Source: Desulfobulbaceae bacterium (lineage in GTDB: Bacteria; Desulfobacterota; Desulfobulbia; Desulfobulbales; Desulfocapsaceae). From it: a stretch of 51,926 nucleotides of DNA. The first letter of the stretch is position 1. Every line of letters begins with the position of its first letter. The stretch is taken from positions 1-51,926 of the forward strand of contig JAFLKM010000063.1 in the NCBI GenBank assembly GCA_019163335.1, written 5' to 3'. The notes below the pieces were generated by a model, which had not been told where the DNA came from, did no database searches, and saw only the letters and a program-made list of their open reading frames with translations. Of the stretch, positions 24,089 to 34,461 are shown in pieces. The position numbers and the translations under genes were made by a program.

Positions 24089-24133
24089 GATAGTCCTCCT
24101 TGATAGGGTAATAATGGGATTAATGTAATGGAA

Positions 24134-24916
24134 TTAGTTGTCCGTTATGGTCCTGGCGATATATTCAAACGATGCAATGGGAATCCAGCCGCCCTGTCCC
24201 TGATCATCGCGGATCAGGGCATACTGGTCATGGGTTTTCAACACATGGAGCAGGCTGCCTTCCCGGAGCAAGCCAGTGTCTTTCGCCCCGGCAAAGGGTG
24301 AAATCAGCAAGGGGGTATCAGTGAAACTGAGTACGGCCCGCTGCCAGTTCCGGTACTGGATCAGCATGGCAACGCTGCAGAGGAAGATTAGGAGAAGACC
24401 TCCGCTGGTCAGCATACGCGACAGCCTGGTTGAAACCGGCAGGCGCAGGGTTGCCAGATGAAAAAGGGCAAGTGCAGCCACAAGCGATGCCGCAAGCAGA
24501 GTCCACTCATTGAGGCCCAGCAGACCGGCGGCCTGCTGCATAAGGGGGATGTTTCCCTGCTCGAGGCCTTTTTCCTGGCGCAGCCTCTGCAGATTGTGGC
24601 GGATGTCGGCATCACCCGGGGCGAGAAGCCGGGCCCGTTCGTAATGGAGCACCGCCTTGCCGATCTGCCCGTTCTGGGCGTAGCTGTTGGCCAGATTATA
24701 ACAGAGTGGCGCCGAGAACCCGGCACTGGCCATCACTCCCTCATACAATGAAATGGCTGTACTCCATTGGCCGGTTGCGTAAGCTTGGCCTGCGGCGAGA
24801 AAATCCCGAAAGGGTTCCCTCTCATCGGCTGCAGCCGCCTTGGAAAAAGTCCCGAACAGGGCCAGAAAGAGAAGCCCAAGCCCGGTCATGGCTGCTGATC
24901 GTGGCCATTTTTTCAT
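24134..24916 (-). CDS. batE: BatE-like TPR protein with SH3-type C-terminus
   Basis: The 260-residue protein has a signal peptide (about 1-30), TPR repeats (about 40-110, for example YNLANSYAQNGQIGKAVLHYERARLLAPGDADI in two pieces), two membrane helices (about 133-152 and 165-185), and a C-terminal SH3-like domain (about 195-255, LLREGSLLHVLK, GGWIPIASFEYI). This is the layout of BatE of the aerotolerance-type operons. The start overlaps the batD stop (ATGA). Its exact role is not known. Confidence 0.8.
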   Translation of the reverse strand: MKKWPRSAAMTGLGLLFLALFGTFSKAAAADEREPFRDFLAAGQAYATGQWSTAISLYEGVMASAGFSAPLCYNLANSYAQNGQIGKAVLHYERARLLAPGDADIRHNLQRLRQEKGLEQGNIPLMQQAAGLLGLNEWTLLAASLVAALALFHLATLRLPVSTRLSRMLTSGGLLLIFLCSVAMLIQYRNWQRAVLSFTDTPLLISPFAGAKDTGLLREGSLLHVLKTHDQYALIRDDQGQGGWIPIASFEYIARTITDN

Positions 24917-26859
24917 GCAAGCCGCCTTAACTCGTTTTCCAATGTTTGCGCATATTCCGCCATCTCCTGGCTGTTGAGCTGACAGCCGCCATAGGCACTG
25001 GTCTCCGCCGTTCCAAAAAGGGAAATCAGGACTGCGTCAGCGGCAAGACGCTGGCGGAGATCGGCCAGGGTAATGGCCCCTGGTTCCATCTGCCAGAGAG
25101 ACCCGAGCTGTTCCTGCATGGCCTGTCGGCAGAGGGCCAGAAAGGCGCGGGTGTCGCCCTGATCCCGGAAAGCATGGATCTCCGCCATTCGGCTGTTGAG
25201 AAGTCGGGTCATTGCCTGATGGCGGCATCGCCAAGGATCTCCTGCCTGCCTTCGGGCGTGGATCTTCAAGGCAATGGCGGTGAACAGGAGCAGCAATGAT
25301 CCAAGGACGATGACCTGAAAACCGGTGCGGCGCATAAGAGGGGTGATGTCCTGATGCAGGCTGCCCAGCTGTGAATGGAGGGGCGCAAGATCAAGGCCTT
25401 TGATGGCTGGCCGTCCCGGTTGATCGCCGGTGGTGTCACCGATGATCTCTGCCGTCGGAGAAAGCCCCTGTCCATTTGTGTTCGCTGTGGTTCCTGAGCC
25501 GGTATTCTGCGCTTTGCCGGCATCCATTTCGGGTTTCCCGGCCCCGCTGATGTGCAGGGAGATGGGGGCACTGCGCAGGGTCTGGTATTGTTTTTTGTCC
25601 GGATCAAAGAAACTGAAGGCAAGGGGCGGGATGGCCGTTGTCCCGGGATCTTTGGCGATAATCGCCTGTTCAAAGACCTTGCTGCCTTCTCCGGGAGCCG
25701 CCCCGGGGGTAAATTTGGTTGTGGGGGTGTAGCTCTTCCAGTTCGTATTTCCGTTAAAAGACGGGGCCTCAACCCGGTCAAAATTCCCTGCTCCCTGCAC
25801 GGTCATGGTCAGGGTAATGGGATCGCCCGGCTCCACATCCGTCGGTTGAGCCTTGACCTCGAGTTGAAAGCGGCCGATGGCCCCGCTGAAATCCTCCGGT
25901 CTGCCCTCGGTGGGCAGGGGCAGCACCGTCAAGGTCGTTTCCGGGCTGATGAGCTGGATCTTTTTTTCCTGCATCTGCTGCTGGTTGAAAAAATCGGCCA
26001 TGGGATCATTGCCCAAAAAAGGATCGCCGCCCATGGATCTGCTCCGGCGGCTGTTCCCGGTTGGGACAAGCAGGGTGGACTCAACGGCGACCCGCAACGA
26101 CTGTTCGCCCTCCTTGATCCCGGACAATGAACCCTTCCAGGTGAGACAGGCATAGGGTGTGCCGTCGACAATTTCTTCTGTCTGGCGCGGTTCCTCATCG
26201 GGCAGGTTGAGGAGAAAGCCGTCCCCGTTGATGCGGGGATGGCTGTTGAGGCTGGCCCGCAGTCCACGGCGGAAATAGGCCTTGATCTGAAGCGGCAGGA
26301 ATTCTCCGGGATAGCTTTCCTGCTTGACTTGGCTGATTCGCAGAAAGGCCAGCTGTTCAGACCCATCGCCCGCAGGGGGGAATGTCTGGTCTCCTTCCGG
26401 CGGCTGCCCACCGGCGGTGGCGGGGGTCACTTCTACCCTGATTTCTTTGGTTTTAAGCGGTTGACCCTCGACGGTGATGGCAATGGCTGGAATGGTGAAG
26501 GTGCCGGGACGAGTGGCCTGCACCTGAAAAATGGTCGAAACGGAAGAGGACAAGGAGCCGTTGACGATCTGGTGCTGCCGGCTCTGGCCCCGGCGCTGAA
26601 AGAGCAGGCCATCCACCTCGGGCAGTTGATCGATGCTGCCCTTGCCATCTCCGATGGTAATGGTCAGGGGCGCCGCTTGATCCACGGGAAAGCTTGTGGG
26701 GGAAAGGGATGCCGAAATCGTCGGGGCGCCAAGGGAAGGCGTGGTGAGGCCAAGGATAGTCAGGAACAGAACCAGAGCCGCCAGCCCACCTTGACTTTTT
26801 GCTCGAAGCTGCCTGTGGATGTACCCAAAAGGGTCTGAAGTTGTTACCAGTCTTTCCAT
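24913..26859 (-). CDS. batD: BatD-family membrane protein
   Basis: BatD proteins are large, mostly periplasmic, with immunoglobulin-like beta domains. This 648-residue protein has an N-terminal signal or anchor (about 25-45), a beta-rich region with the family start (ISASLSPTSFPVDQAAPLTI), a Gln/Met-rich segment (FFNQQQMQEKKIQ), and a C-terminal membrane helix (about 520-540) followed by a helical cytoplasmic tail. It overlaps batB/C by 16 bases at its 5' end and batE by 4 bases at its 3' end, showing tight coupling. Confidence 0.82.
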   Translation of the reverse strand: MERLVTTSDPFGYIHRQLRAKSQGGLAALVLFLTILGLTTPSLGAPTISASLSPTSFPVDQAAPLTITIGDGKGSIDQLPEVDGLLFQRRGQSRQHQIVNGSLSSSVSTIFQVQATRPGTFTIPAIAITVEGQPLKTKEIRVEVTPATAGGQPPEGDQTFPPAGDGSEQLAFLRISQVKQESYPGEFLPLQIKAYFRRGLRASLNSHPRINGDGFLLNLPDEEPRQTEEIVDGTPYACLTWKGSLSGIKEGEQSLRVAVESTLLVPTGNSRRSRSMGGDPFLGNDPMADFFNQQQMQEKKIQLISPETTLTVLPLPTEGRPEDFSGAIGRFQLEVKAQPTDVEPGDPITLTMTVQGAGNFDRVEAPSFNGNTNWKSYTPTTKFTPGAAPGEGSKVFEQAIIAKDPGTTAIPPLAFSFFDPDKKQYQTLRSAPISLHISGAGKPEMDAGKAQNTGSGTTANTNGQGLSPTAEIIGDTTGDQPGRPAIKGLDLAPLHSQLGSLHQDITPLMRRTGFQVIVLGSLLLLFTAIALKIHARRQAGDPWRCRHQAMTRLLNSRMAEIHAFRDQGDTRAFLALCRQAMQEQLGSLWQMEPGAITLADLRQRLAADAVLISLFGTAETSAYGGCQLNSQEMAEYAQTLENELRRLA

Positions 26860-28832
26860 GTTCCTTCTTTCTCTGCCTTTCCCTGTCCTGTCTGGGGGAC
26901 AAAATTGAGCCTGCCTTCCTCTTCCTTAAGACCGCTCAAAAGCTGCCGAGCCTCTTCTTCAGTCATCTTGCCGGCCTGGCCTGGCCGGGCAGCCGTTGAC
27001 GTTGCGGAATTTTTCTGGGCCTGATCCTGATTATCGGCCTTTGCCCCTTGGGCCTGCGGATCTTCCTTGTCTGGCTTACCTGCTCCTTGTTCTTTTGCCT
27101 CTTTGGCTTTGTTCTCAGGACTTTTTTCGGCACTGGAAGACTGGTCAGGCTCAGGGGACGGACTCTCCTTGCCCTGCTGCCCATCCTGATTGCCCTGCTT
27201 TTTCTGCTGATCCTGTTGACTTTGATTATCCTGATTGCCCTGCTTCTCGCCGGTCTGATCCTGTTTTTGCTCCTGCTCTTTTTTCTGCTGTTCGTTCTGG
27301 TTCTTTTGCTGTTCCTGTTGTTTTTTCAGCTCCTCCAGCCTTCTTGACACCAGTTCCCTGTTATCTTTGCTGTCGCTTGCCGCCGGGTTCAGATTGAGAC
27401 TCCCGGTGTAGGCGTCTCTGGCTTGCTGCCAGAGCTTTTCCGCCTGCCCCGGATTACTCTGCGCCAGTTCCTCCCCTTTTTGGTAGAAGGCGTTGCCCAG
27501 ATTATAATACGTCTGTTCCTGCAGGCCAAGGTCATCGCTTTTCAGGGCTTGCTGGAAGGAGGCGATGGCCTCGTCATAGAGGTTGTTTTTGTAGGCCGCC
27601 GTGCCGGCGTTATAGTGCAGCCTTGGGTCATCAGGATTTTTTTTCAGGGCCTGGTCATAAAATTTCGCGGCCCCGAGATAGTCTCCGTTGGTGAAGGCCT
27701 CTTCTCCCTTCGACGCGCGAGCCTGGTCAAATCCGGCAAGTACCATCAGCAGGCACAGGAGCAGGGTCTTCTTGGAGATCCCCTGCCGGATTCGGCGTCC
27801 GGCGGTCTTGATGAAAGAGGAGTGCAAGGCCTGTGCCGACTTTCTGCCACTGATCATAAATTCTACCGCAAGCAGCAGGATCGCCGCGCCCAGCGGCCAA
27901 CTGAAGCGTTCCAGTGGTTGCCGGTGCTGCTTTTCCATCAACTCCTGTTTGGGGATGAGACGGAGTTTCTGTTGGTAAATTTGATCCAGTCCCTCGCCAT
28001 TTTTACCCAGGGGGGTATACAGGCCGTTCGTTGCCCCGGCGATGGCCGTTAGCGCTTTCTCGTCCAGTCTGGCGGTGATGAACTTGCCCGCATCGTCCTT
28101 GACGAAATGGCCGGCCCCCTTCTCGGGTTGCGGGATCAGCTCTCCTTCCGGGGTGCCGACCCCGACGGTAAAGATGGTCATGCCGTTCTGGCCGGCTTTT
28201 GTCGCTGCGGCCAGGGCGTCACCTTCCAGATTTTCGCCATCGGTGAGGAGGATGAGGATCTTGTGATTGCTGCTGCCGGTAAGTGAAGAGCCTGCCAGGT
28301 TGATGGCCTCGGCCAGATTGGTTCCGCCCCTGGGAATAATGGAGGTGTTCACCGCGCTGAGGGTGTTTTCAAAGGCGCTGTAATCGATGGTCAGCGGGCA
28401 CATGAGAAAGGCGGTGCCGGCAAAAGGGAGCAGGCCCACCCGGTCGCCCTCCAGTTGATGGATAAAATCCATAATCGCCAGTTTTGCCCGTTCCAGGCGG
28501 TTGGGACGAATATCTTCGCTCAGCATGCTTTTCGAGGTGTCCAGGGCAAAGAGGATGTCGATGCCCTTGCGTTTGACCTCCACCATCTGGAATCCAACCT
28601 GCGGGCGGGCCAGGGCCAGGAAGCAGCAGAACAGTGCCGCCAGCCACAGGCCCTGTTTCAGCCGTCGCCGCCCTGGAGAGAGGTTTTCGGTCAAACGGCC
28701 AACAAGCGGGGCGCCGGCAAAGCGTTCCAGCCGTGCTTGACGCAGTCTCTCCATCTTCCAGAAGAAGAAGGCGGCGCTTACGGCGACAAGCAGACCGGCC
28801 AGAAGCCATAATGGTTGTGAAAAGTGTATCAC
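26844..28832 (-). CDS. batB: BatB-BatC fusion: von Willebrand A domain plus TPR protein
   Basis: The 662-residue protein joins two genes that are separate in many operons. The BatB half (about 1-330) has two N-terminal membrane helices, a VWA domain with the MIDAS motif DTSKS, and a helix at about 315-332. A second hydrophobic segment then leads to the BatC half: TPR repeats (about 365-490) and a highly charged Gln/Lys/Glu-rich tail, ending in MTEEEARQLLSGLKEEEG. The start codon is GTG and no clear ribosome binding site precedes it. The tail is low complexity and may be disordered. Confidence 0.85.
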   Translation of the reverse strand: MIHFSQPLWLLAGLLVAVSAAFFFWKMERLRQARLERFAGAPLVGRLTENLSPGRRRLKQGLWLAALFCCFLALARPQVGFQMVEVKRKGIDILFALDTSKSMLSEDIRPNRLERAKLAIMDFIHQLEGDRVGLLPFAGTAFLMCPLTIDYSAFENTLSAVNTSIIPRGGTNLAEAINLAGSSLTGSSNHKILILLTDGENLEGDALAAATKAGQNGMTIFTVGVGTPEGELIPQPEKGAGHFVKDDAGKFITARLDEKALTAIAGATNGLYTPLGKNGEGLDQIYQQKLRLIPKQELMEKQHRQPLERFSWPLGAAILLLAVEFMISGRKSAQALHSSFIKTAGRRIRQGISKKTLLLCLLMVLAGFDQARASKGEEAFTNGDYLGAAKFYDQALKKNPDDPRLHYNAGTAAYKNNLYDEAIASFQQALKSDDLGLQEQTYYNLGNAFYQKGEELAQSNPGQAEKLWQQARDAYTGSLNLNPAASDSKDNRELVSRRLEELKKQQEQQKNQNEQQKKEQEQKQDQTGEKQGNQDNQSQQDQQKKQGNQDGQQGKESPSPEPDQSSSAEKSPENKAKEAKEQGAGKPDKEDPQAQGAKADNQDQAQKNSATSTAARPGQAGKMTEEEARQLLSGLKEEEGRLNFVPQTGQGKAEKEGTWKDW

Positions 28833-28871
28833 TGGGTCAGTTTTTATCCAGTTAAGTTGAAACTGATATGG

Positions 28872-28905
28872 AGCTCGGGCTTCCGATCAGGCGGAAGCCC
28901 GAGCT
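28872..28905. other. Strong 14-bp hairpin between batA and batB/C
   Basis: AGCTCGGGCTTCCG at 28872-28885 pairs perfectly with 28892-28905 around a 6-base loop. Neither strand has a T-run after the stem, so it is not a typical terminator. It sits in the only sizeable gap (117 bases) of an otherwise overlapping operon, just upstream of a gene with GTG start and no good ribosome binding site. It could set the relative amounts of the upstream and downstream proteins by RNA stability or processing. Confidence 0.65.
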
Positions 28906-28949
28906 GAAAATGGTTGCTTTTCTTTCAGCCTTCAGGCTCACCAATCTGG

Positions 28950-29936
28950 TCAAGGCAATTGCCTCCGGCTGCCCCACAGCTCAAAGCCCAGTAAAATCAA
29001 GGCCGTGCCAACGATCCAGGGGAAGAGCTCCCGGTAATGCTCAAATTTGTTGATGCTTCGGGTGGTGGTCTCCATGGTGTTGATCTCGGCATAGACCTTT
29101 TCCAGGGACTGGGTATCGGTTGCCCGGAAATACTGGGCCCCGGTCATGGCCGCGACCTGGCCCAGGGTTGCGTCATCAATATCCACTCTAACCCGCATCA
29201 GCCGTTTGCGGCCAAAGGCATCGACCACCGGTACCGGGGCCTCCCCTTTGGTGCCGGCGCCGATGGTGTAGACCTTGATCTTCAGGGCCTCGGCCGCCTC
29301 AGCCGCCACCAGCGGCGGCACGGTGCCGGCGTTATTCATGCCGTCGGTGAGCAGGATCATGATCCGTGATTTTGCCTGATGATCCTGCAGGCGGCTGACC
29401 CCGACACCGATGGCCGAGCCGATGGCGGTGCCGTCTTCCACCATGCCGAGGGACAGCGAGTCCAGTCGTTGCAGCAGCCAGTCATGGTCAAGGGTCAGCG
29501 GGCTGACCATATAGGGCCTGCCGCTGAAGGCGAGAAGGCCGATGCGATCGTTGGGCCGCTGGTTCACAAACTGGCGGATCACCGATTTGACCACCTCCAG
29601 GCGGTTGGCCGGTTTGCCCTGGAGGGTGAAATCCAGGGCCTCCATGGAACCGGAAACATCCACCGTCAGCAGGATGTCTATGCCGCTTGCGGTAATTTCG
29701 GTGGTGGTGTTGCCCAGTTGCGGCCGGGCGCAGGCCAGAATCAGCAGGGCCAGGGTCAGCAGCCGAAGGGCGGCGAGGAGGCGACCGGGCCGGGTCTTGC
29801 GGCCTTCGGCCAGAATGGCGAGAAGAGAGGTGGAGGAAAAGACCAGGGCCGGGGCCGCGCCTCTTTTTCCCCGGATGAGTGCCAGCAGCGGGAGGATGGC
29901 CAGCAGCCACAGCAGTTGCGGATAGAGGAAGCGCAT
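28950..29936 (-). CDS. batA: BatA: von Willebrand A domain membrane protein
   Basis: The 328-residue protein has two N-terminal membrane helices (about 5-22 and 55-75), a VWA domain (about 85-280) with a complete MIDAS (DVSGSMEA, later LTDGMNN), and a C-terminal membrane helix (about 303-320). BatA and BatB are thought to form a membrane complex with MoxR ATPases. The ATG shares bases with the stop of the DUF4381 gene, so translation is coupled. Its intact metal site contrasts with purely structural VWA proteins. Confidence 0.88.
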   Translation of the reverse strand: MRFLYPQLLWLLAILPLLALIRGKRGAAPALVFSSTSLLAILAEGRKTRPGRLLAALRLLTLALLILACARPQLGNTTTEITASGIDILLTVDVSGSMEALDFTLQGKPANRLEVVKSVIRQFVNQRPNDRIGLLAFSGRPYMVSPLTLDHDWLLQRLDSLSLGMVEDGTAIGSAIGVGVSRLQDHQAKSRIMILLTDGMNNAGTVPPLVAAEAAEALKIKVYTIGAGTKGEAPVPVVDAFGRKRLMRVRVDIDDATLGQVAAMTGAQYFRATDTQSLEKVYAEINTMETTTRSINKFEHYRELFPWIVGTALILLGFELWGSRRQLP

Positions 29937-30586
29937 TATTTCTCCCCCCGTCCAGGCCGCGGTTGGCCGGTGGCCATGATGAAGTCCCGCACCGCCTGTT
30001 CCATGGCTTCCAGTCCCTGCCGGCCGGGGGTGAAATGGGCGAACTTGGAGAGATCACACTGTTCCAGGCAGTTGCGCAGCCGCTCATGGTGCTGTGTCAG
30101 ATTATTTCCCGAGGGAGACTTTTTGCCCAGATCAAGGAGGAATTCCCGGGTGGTCTGGCGGGTTGAAGGAATGCGGAACCGCGCCTCAAGATAGCGGCGG
30201 AGAAGCTCGGCGAGCTGGTCGGCATAGAGCAGCGCCTGGTCCTCGTTCATCAGTGAGTGCAGTTGGTCAAGCTCTCTTAGGGCAATCTCATGGGAAAGCG
30301 GCGGTGGCGGCTCCTTTTTTCGCCGCTTCCGGAAATAAAAGAACAGGAGAGCGGTCACGAGCAAAACGGCCAAGGCTATCAGGAGCCAGAACAGCAGATC
30401 AGGGGGGTCCGGCAGGGGTACCGGCCCGCGAATATCATGCAGGGTTGTTTGGGTCGGGCCGAGTGATGATGGAACTGGCAGCGCCGATTGCGGATCTGGC
30501 ATTGGCACCAAGGCCGGGCTGTTCTCAGCGCAGAGTGCCGGTTTGGCCATTGCCGGCAGGAGCAGCCCCAGGAGTTGCTTTCTCAT
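29936..30586 (-). CDS. DUF4381 membrane protein of the Bat operon
   Basis: The 216-residue protein has an N-terminal signal-like stretch, a Pro-rich linker, one membrane helix (about 64-86, LLFWLLIALAVLLVTALLFF), a basic stop-transfer segment (YFRKRRKKEP) and a helical cytoplasmic domain with LAELLRRYLEARF and RQTTREFL. This is the pattern of DUF4381, a protein seen between the DUF58 gene and batA. Overlaps of one to four bases at both ends show coupling. Function is unknown. Confidence 0.78.
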   Translation of the reverse strand: MRKQLLGLLLPAMAKPALCAENSPALVPMPDPQSALPVPSSLGPTQTTLHDIRGPVPLPDPPDLLFWLLIALAVLLVTALLFFYFRKRRKKEPPPPLSHEIALRELDQLHSLMNEDQALLYADQLAELLRRYLEARFRIPSTRQTTREFLLDLGKKSPSGNNLTQHHERLRNCLEQCDLSKFAHFTPGRQGLEAMEQAVRDFIMATGQPRPGRGEK

Positions 30587-31494
30587 CTCTGTCTCCGTTG
30601 TCTGGCCTTGAAAAAATTGAGCAGGGCCGGAAGATAGGGCTGATCCGTGGACAGATCGAGCAGATCAAGGCCTGCGGTGCGCAGCGTCCGGTGCAGAGCT
30701 GACCGGCGGCTGGCCGCAAGCTCGGCATAGCCGCGGCGGACAGCGGGATCGGAGGTGTTTATCTCGACCTGGGCGCCGCTTTCGGCATCCTCCAGGGTCA
30801 GTCGGCCCACATCCGGGAGCTGGTGTTCCCGTGGGTCGGAGACGATGATGGCAATCAGATCGTGACGCCGGTTGGTGATCGTAAGCTTTGGTTGCAGCCG
30901 GTTTAGAGCCTCTTCAAAATCTCCGGGCAAGCAGAAATCCGAGATAAGAAAGGTCACGCAGCTCCGTTTGGCCACCCGATTGATAAAGTCCAGGGGGTTC
31001 AGCAGGTCTGTCTGCCGCTCCTGGGGCTGGAAAAAGAGGATCTCGCGAATCACCCGCAGGATGTGGGAGCGGCCCTTTTTGGGTGGAATATAGAGCTCGA
31101 CAAAGTTGCTGAACAGGATCAGTCCCACCCGGTCATTGTTGTGGCGGGCCGAAAAGGCGAGAATGGAACCAAGTTCCGCCATCAACTCCCGCTTGGAGCC
31201 CGGGCCGGAGCCGAAATCACCGGAACCGCTGATATCGATGAGCAGCATGATGGTCAGCTCCCGCTCCTCGGTGAATTTCTTGATATGGGGAACTCCGGTG
31301 CGGGCCGTCACATTCCAGTCGATGGACCGGATGTCATCGCCGGGCACATATTCCCGCACCTCGTCGAAATTCATGCCCCGTCCCTTGAAGACCGAGTGGT
31401 AATTTCCGGCCAGGGTGTCATTGACCAGGCGGTTGGTTCGCACCTCCACCTGTCGGACTTTTTTGAGGATCTCCTTGGTAGCTTGGTTTTCCAT
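30583..31494 (-). CDS. DUF58 domain protein (MoxR-associated)
   Basis: DUF58 proteins carry a VWA-like fold and accompany MoxR ATPases. The 303-residue protein has the diagnostic block VREYVPGDDIRSIDWNVTAR at about residues 47-66, followed by FTEERELTIMLLIDISGS, a modified metal-site motif. No membrane segment is seen, so it is cytoplasmic. It starts 17 bases after moxR stops and overlaps DUF4381 by 4 bases. Confidence 0.88.
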   Translation of the reverse strand: MENQATKEILKKVRQVEVRTNRLVNDTLAGNYHSVFKGRGMNFDEVREYVPGDDIRSIDWNVTARTGVPHIKKFTEERELTIMLLIDISGSGDFGSGPGSKRELMAELGSILAFSARHNNDRVGLILFSNFVELYIPPKKGRSHILRVIREILFFQPQERQTDLLNPLDFINRVAKRSCVTFLISDFCLPGDFEEALNRLQPKLTITNRRHDLIAIIVSDPREHQLPDVGRLTLEDAESGAQVEINTSDPAVRRGYAELAASRRSALHRTLRTAGLDLLDLSTDQPYLPALLNFFKARQRRQR

Positions 31495-31511
31495 GGGAAT
31501 CAGGCCACCAT

Positions 31512-32576
<1,065 letters not shown>

Positions 32577-32649
32577 GGAAGCTCCTTGTTTGGGGTACCT
32601 TTGCACAACGACTTATAGTACGATACAGGACGAATGATTCGCGAAACTG

Positions 32650-32678
32650 TTTATAATCATTTTGCTCTTCCCTGACAA
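32650..32678 (-). promoter_or_regulatory. Promoter of the moxR-bat-htrA operon
   Basis: On the minus strand TTGTCA (32678-32673) and TATAAA (32655-32650) are separated by exactly 17 bases. Transcription would start near 32643, giving a leader of about 67 bases before the moxR ATG. Boxes and spacing are close to consensus. The divergent ThiF-like gene begins 128 bases away. Confidence 0.65.
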
Positions 32679-32805
32679 CGGGCTCTGAACCAACAGCATT
32701 CCTGTGTTGCAATATTTGGGTGCTGTAAAGTTATGGCTGGAAAATTGTTACGAAAAGAGTCTGAACGTAGGGGTATGTTCTCATGTGAACCGGTCGGAGT
32801 CAACC

Positions 32806-33435
32806 ATGGAAAAAGAATGCTATCTGCAAGAGTTGTATGCACAGAATCCGCCCGGCTCCCTGAGGAGTCTGCAAGGGAAGGTGGTGGGGATTGCCGGCGT
32901 CGGGGGCCTGGGCTCAAATATCGCGGTCAGCCTGCTTCGCGCCGGCGTTCAGCGCTTCATCCTGGCCGACCACGATCGGGTGGAGCTGAGCAATCTCAAC
33001 CGTCAGCACTATTTTCTTGACCAGGTGGGGATGGAAAAAACAGCCGCCCTGCATCAGAACCTGCTGCGCATCAATCCCCATGTGGAGGTGACATTGCACT
33101 GCAGGCGGATCACTGCGGGTAATCTGGCCGCCATCTTTGCCGATGCCCATCTCCTGATTGAGGCCTTTGATGAACCCGAGATGAAGGCACTGACGGCTCA
33201 CTGCTGGACAAAAGCCTATCCCGACCGTTTTCTGGTCATGGGATCGGGGGTTTCCGGCTATGGCAAAAATGACGCCATTACGACCACGGTCCGGGGCAGG
33301 CTGGTAATCTGTGGCGACCAGCAGACACCCTGGACCCAGGAGGCCGGTCTGACCGCCTGTCGTCTTGGGATTGTCGCCCAGATGCAGGCCAATGCCGCTC
33401 TGGAGATCCTTCTCGATGGCAGTCTCCAGGGGTGA
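32806..33435 (+). CDS. thiF: ThiF-family E1-like adenylyltransferase
   Basis: The enzyme probably adenylates the C-terminus of a sulfur-carrier protein such as ThiS. The 209-residue length fits the short ThiF family 2. The nucleotide loop is GIAGVGGLGSN, and ADHDRVELSNLNRQ carries the conserved Arg/Asn residues. The CxxC zinc pairs of larger ThiF/MoeB proteins are absent, as usual for this branch. The ATG at 32806 has GGAG 7 bases upstream; the frame opens at 32704, but that part looks like leader. No thiS or other thiamine gene is nearby, so the pathway is inferred. Confidence 0.8.
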   Translation: MEKECYLQELYAQNPPGSLRSLQGKVVGIAGVGGLGSNIAVSLLRAGVQRFILADHDRVELSNLNRQHYFLDQVGMEKTAALHQNLLRINPHVEVTLHCRRITAGNLAAIFADAHLLIEAFDEPEMKALTAHCWTKAYPDRFLVMGSGVSGYGKNDAITTTVRGRLVICGDQQTPWTQEAGLTACRLGIVAQMQANAALEILLDGSLQG

Positions 33436-33824
33436 CAGAGGAACAGGAACAGGTTCCCCTCTGGCCGCAGAAAGGTTTTATTCCAGTCGCGGTATGAAGA
33501 GCCCTCCCTGTCTCCAGGCAATTCCTCTGCAATCCTTCTGTCGCCTTTCTGCTGGTCTATTCTGGAGTATTTTTCCTGGTTGAGAGGACGGTCGTCTCTC
33601 TGGCTGGGCCTAAAGTGATTGCCAACACCCTCATCGATGGCGTATATTGCTCCAGCAGTCAGCGCAGTTGCATCAAGACGATGACGGCTGATTACTCGTC
33701 CTGCCAATGGAAGGTCAGGACGAGTAGATGAACTTTGTAACGATGACGGTCCCAGGGCTGCCATGTAAACCATTTTCGCATCTTTTAATTTCTTTCTCGA
33801 CATCATTTACGGAGCAGCAAACAC
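33436..33824. other. 389-base gap between the ThiF-like and ACT genes
   Basis: No convincing gene was found. The only structure seen is a perfect 10-bp stem (ACTCGTCCTG at 33694-33703 with 33716-33725) with a 12-base loop and no T-run. GGAG at 33811-33814 serves as the ribosome binding site for the next gene. An antisense open frame covering part of the gap overlaps the ThiF gene and has atypical composition, so it was not called. Confidence 0.5.
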
Positions 33825-34382
33825 ATGAGCAAGCAGATGGTCATGTCGGTTATGTCCAAGGACAGGCCTGGCATTGTGGCCGATATCACCGGCGTTATTT
33901 ATCAACTCAAGGGGGATCTGGCTGATCTCAACCAGTCAGTTTTGTGTGATTATTTTTCCATGATCCTCATTGCCAGTTTTGATGACGCAGTGACCCCCGA
34001 GGATGTGGTTGCCGGTTTCTCCCACCTTCCGTCCGCAACCAAGCTGGAGGTGGTGGTCAAGGAGATGGAAGCTCCCCTGGAATCCGCCCCGGAAGGACGG
34101 AGTCAGGAGGTCTATGTGCTTACCGTCCAGGGGCAGAACAAAAGCGGTCTGGTGCACCGGATCGGCCTTTTCTGCTGTCAGCATGGAATCAATATCCTTG
34201 ATCTGGCCACGACCCTGAGTCGTGGTCTATATACCATGATCCTGCAACTTGATCTCAGTCACGTCGAATCGGTGGATGCCATCCGTACCGATCTTGCCCG
34301 ATGTGCCGAAGAAAGCGGCCTGCATCTGGTCCTTCAGCATGAAGACCTTTTTAAGGCCACCACCGAGATTACTTTGTTGTAA
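33825..34382 (+). CDS. Two-ACT-domain regulatory protein (GcvR/UPF0237-like)
   Basis: ACT domains bind amino acids or similar small ligands. The 185-residue protein contains two: about 1-75 (VMSVMSKDRPGIVADITGVI) and about 95-170 (VYVLTVQGQNKSGLVHRIGLF). This is the layout of GcvR-like regulators. It stands directly upstream of a DUF711 protein; a one-ACT protein (UPF0237) and DUF711 (UPF0210) form a conserved pair in many bacteria. The ligand is unknown. Confidence 0.82.
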   Translation: MSKQMVMSVMSKDRPGIVADITGVIYQLKGDLADLNQSVLCDYFSMILIASFDDAVTPEDVVAGFSHLPSATKLEVVVKEMEAPLESAPEGRSQEVYVLTVQGQNKSGLVHRIGLFCCQHGINILDLATTLSRGLYTMILQLDLSHVESVDAIRTDLARCAEESGLHLVLQHEDLFKATTEITLL

Positions 34383-34461
34383 GTCCAAGTCGCCTTCATC
34401 CCTGAAGGCTCTTTTTCACCTGAATCTAATATTACAGATTACCCGAGGGAGTTTCACCGCC

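Noticed and set aside
24276-30702. Numerous long plus-strand frames opposite the Bat operon.
   Set aside because: High G+C content makes long antisense frames common; the minus-strand products have clear domains and coupled starts.
33258-33806. A 182-codon minus-strand frame across the end of the ThiF gene and the gap after it.
   Set aside because: It overlaps a well-supported gene, has no recognisable domain, and its composition looks like an antisense shadow.
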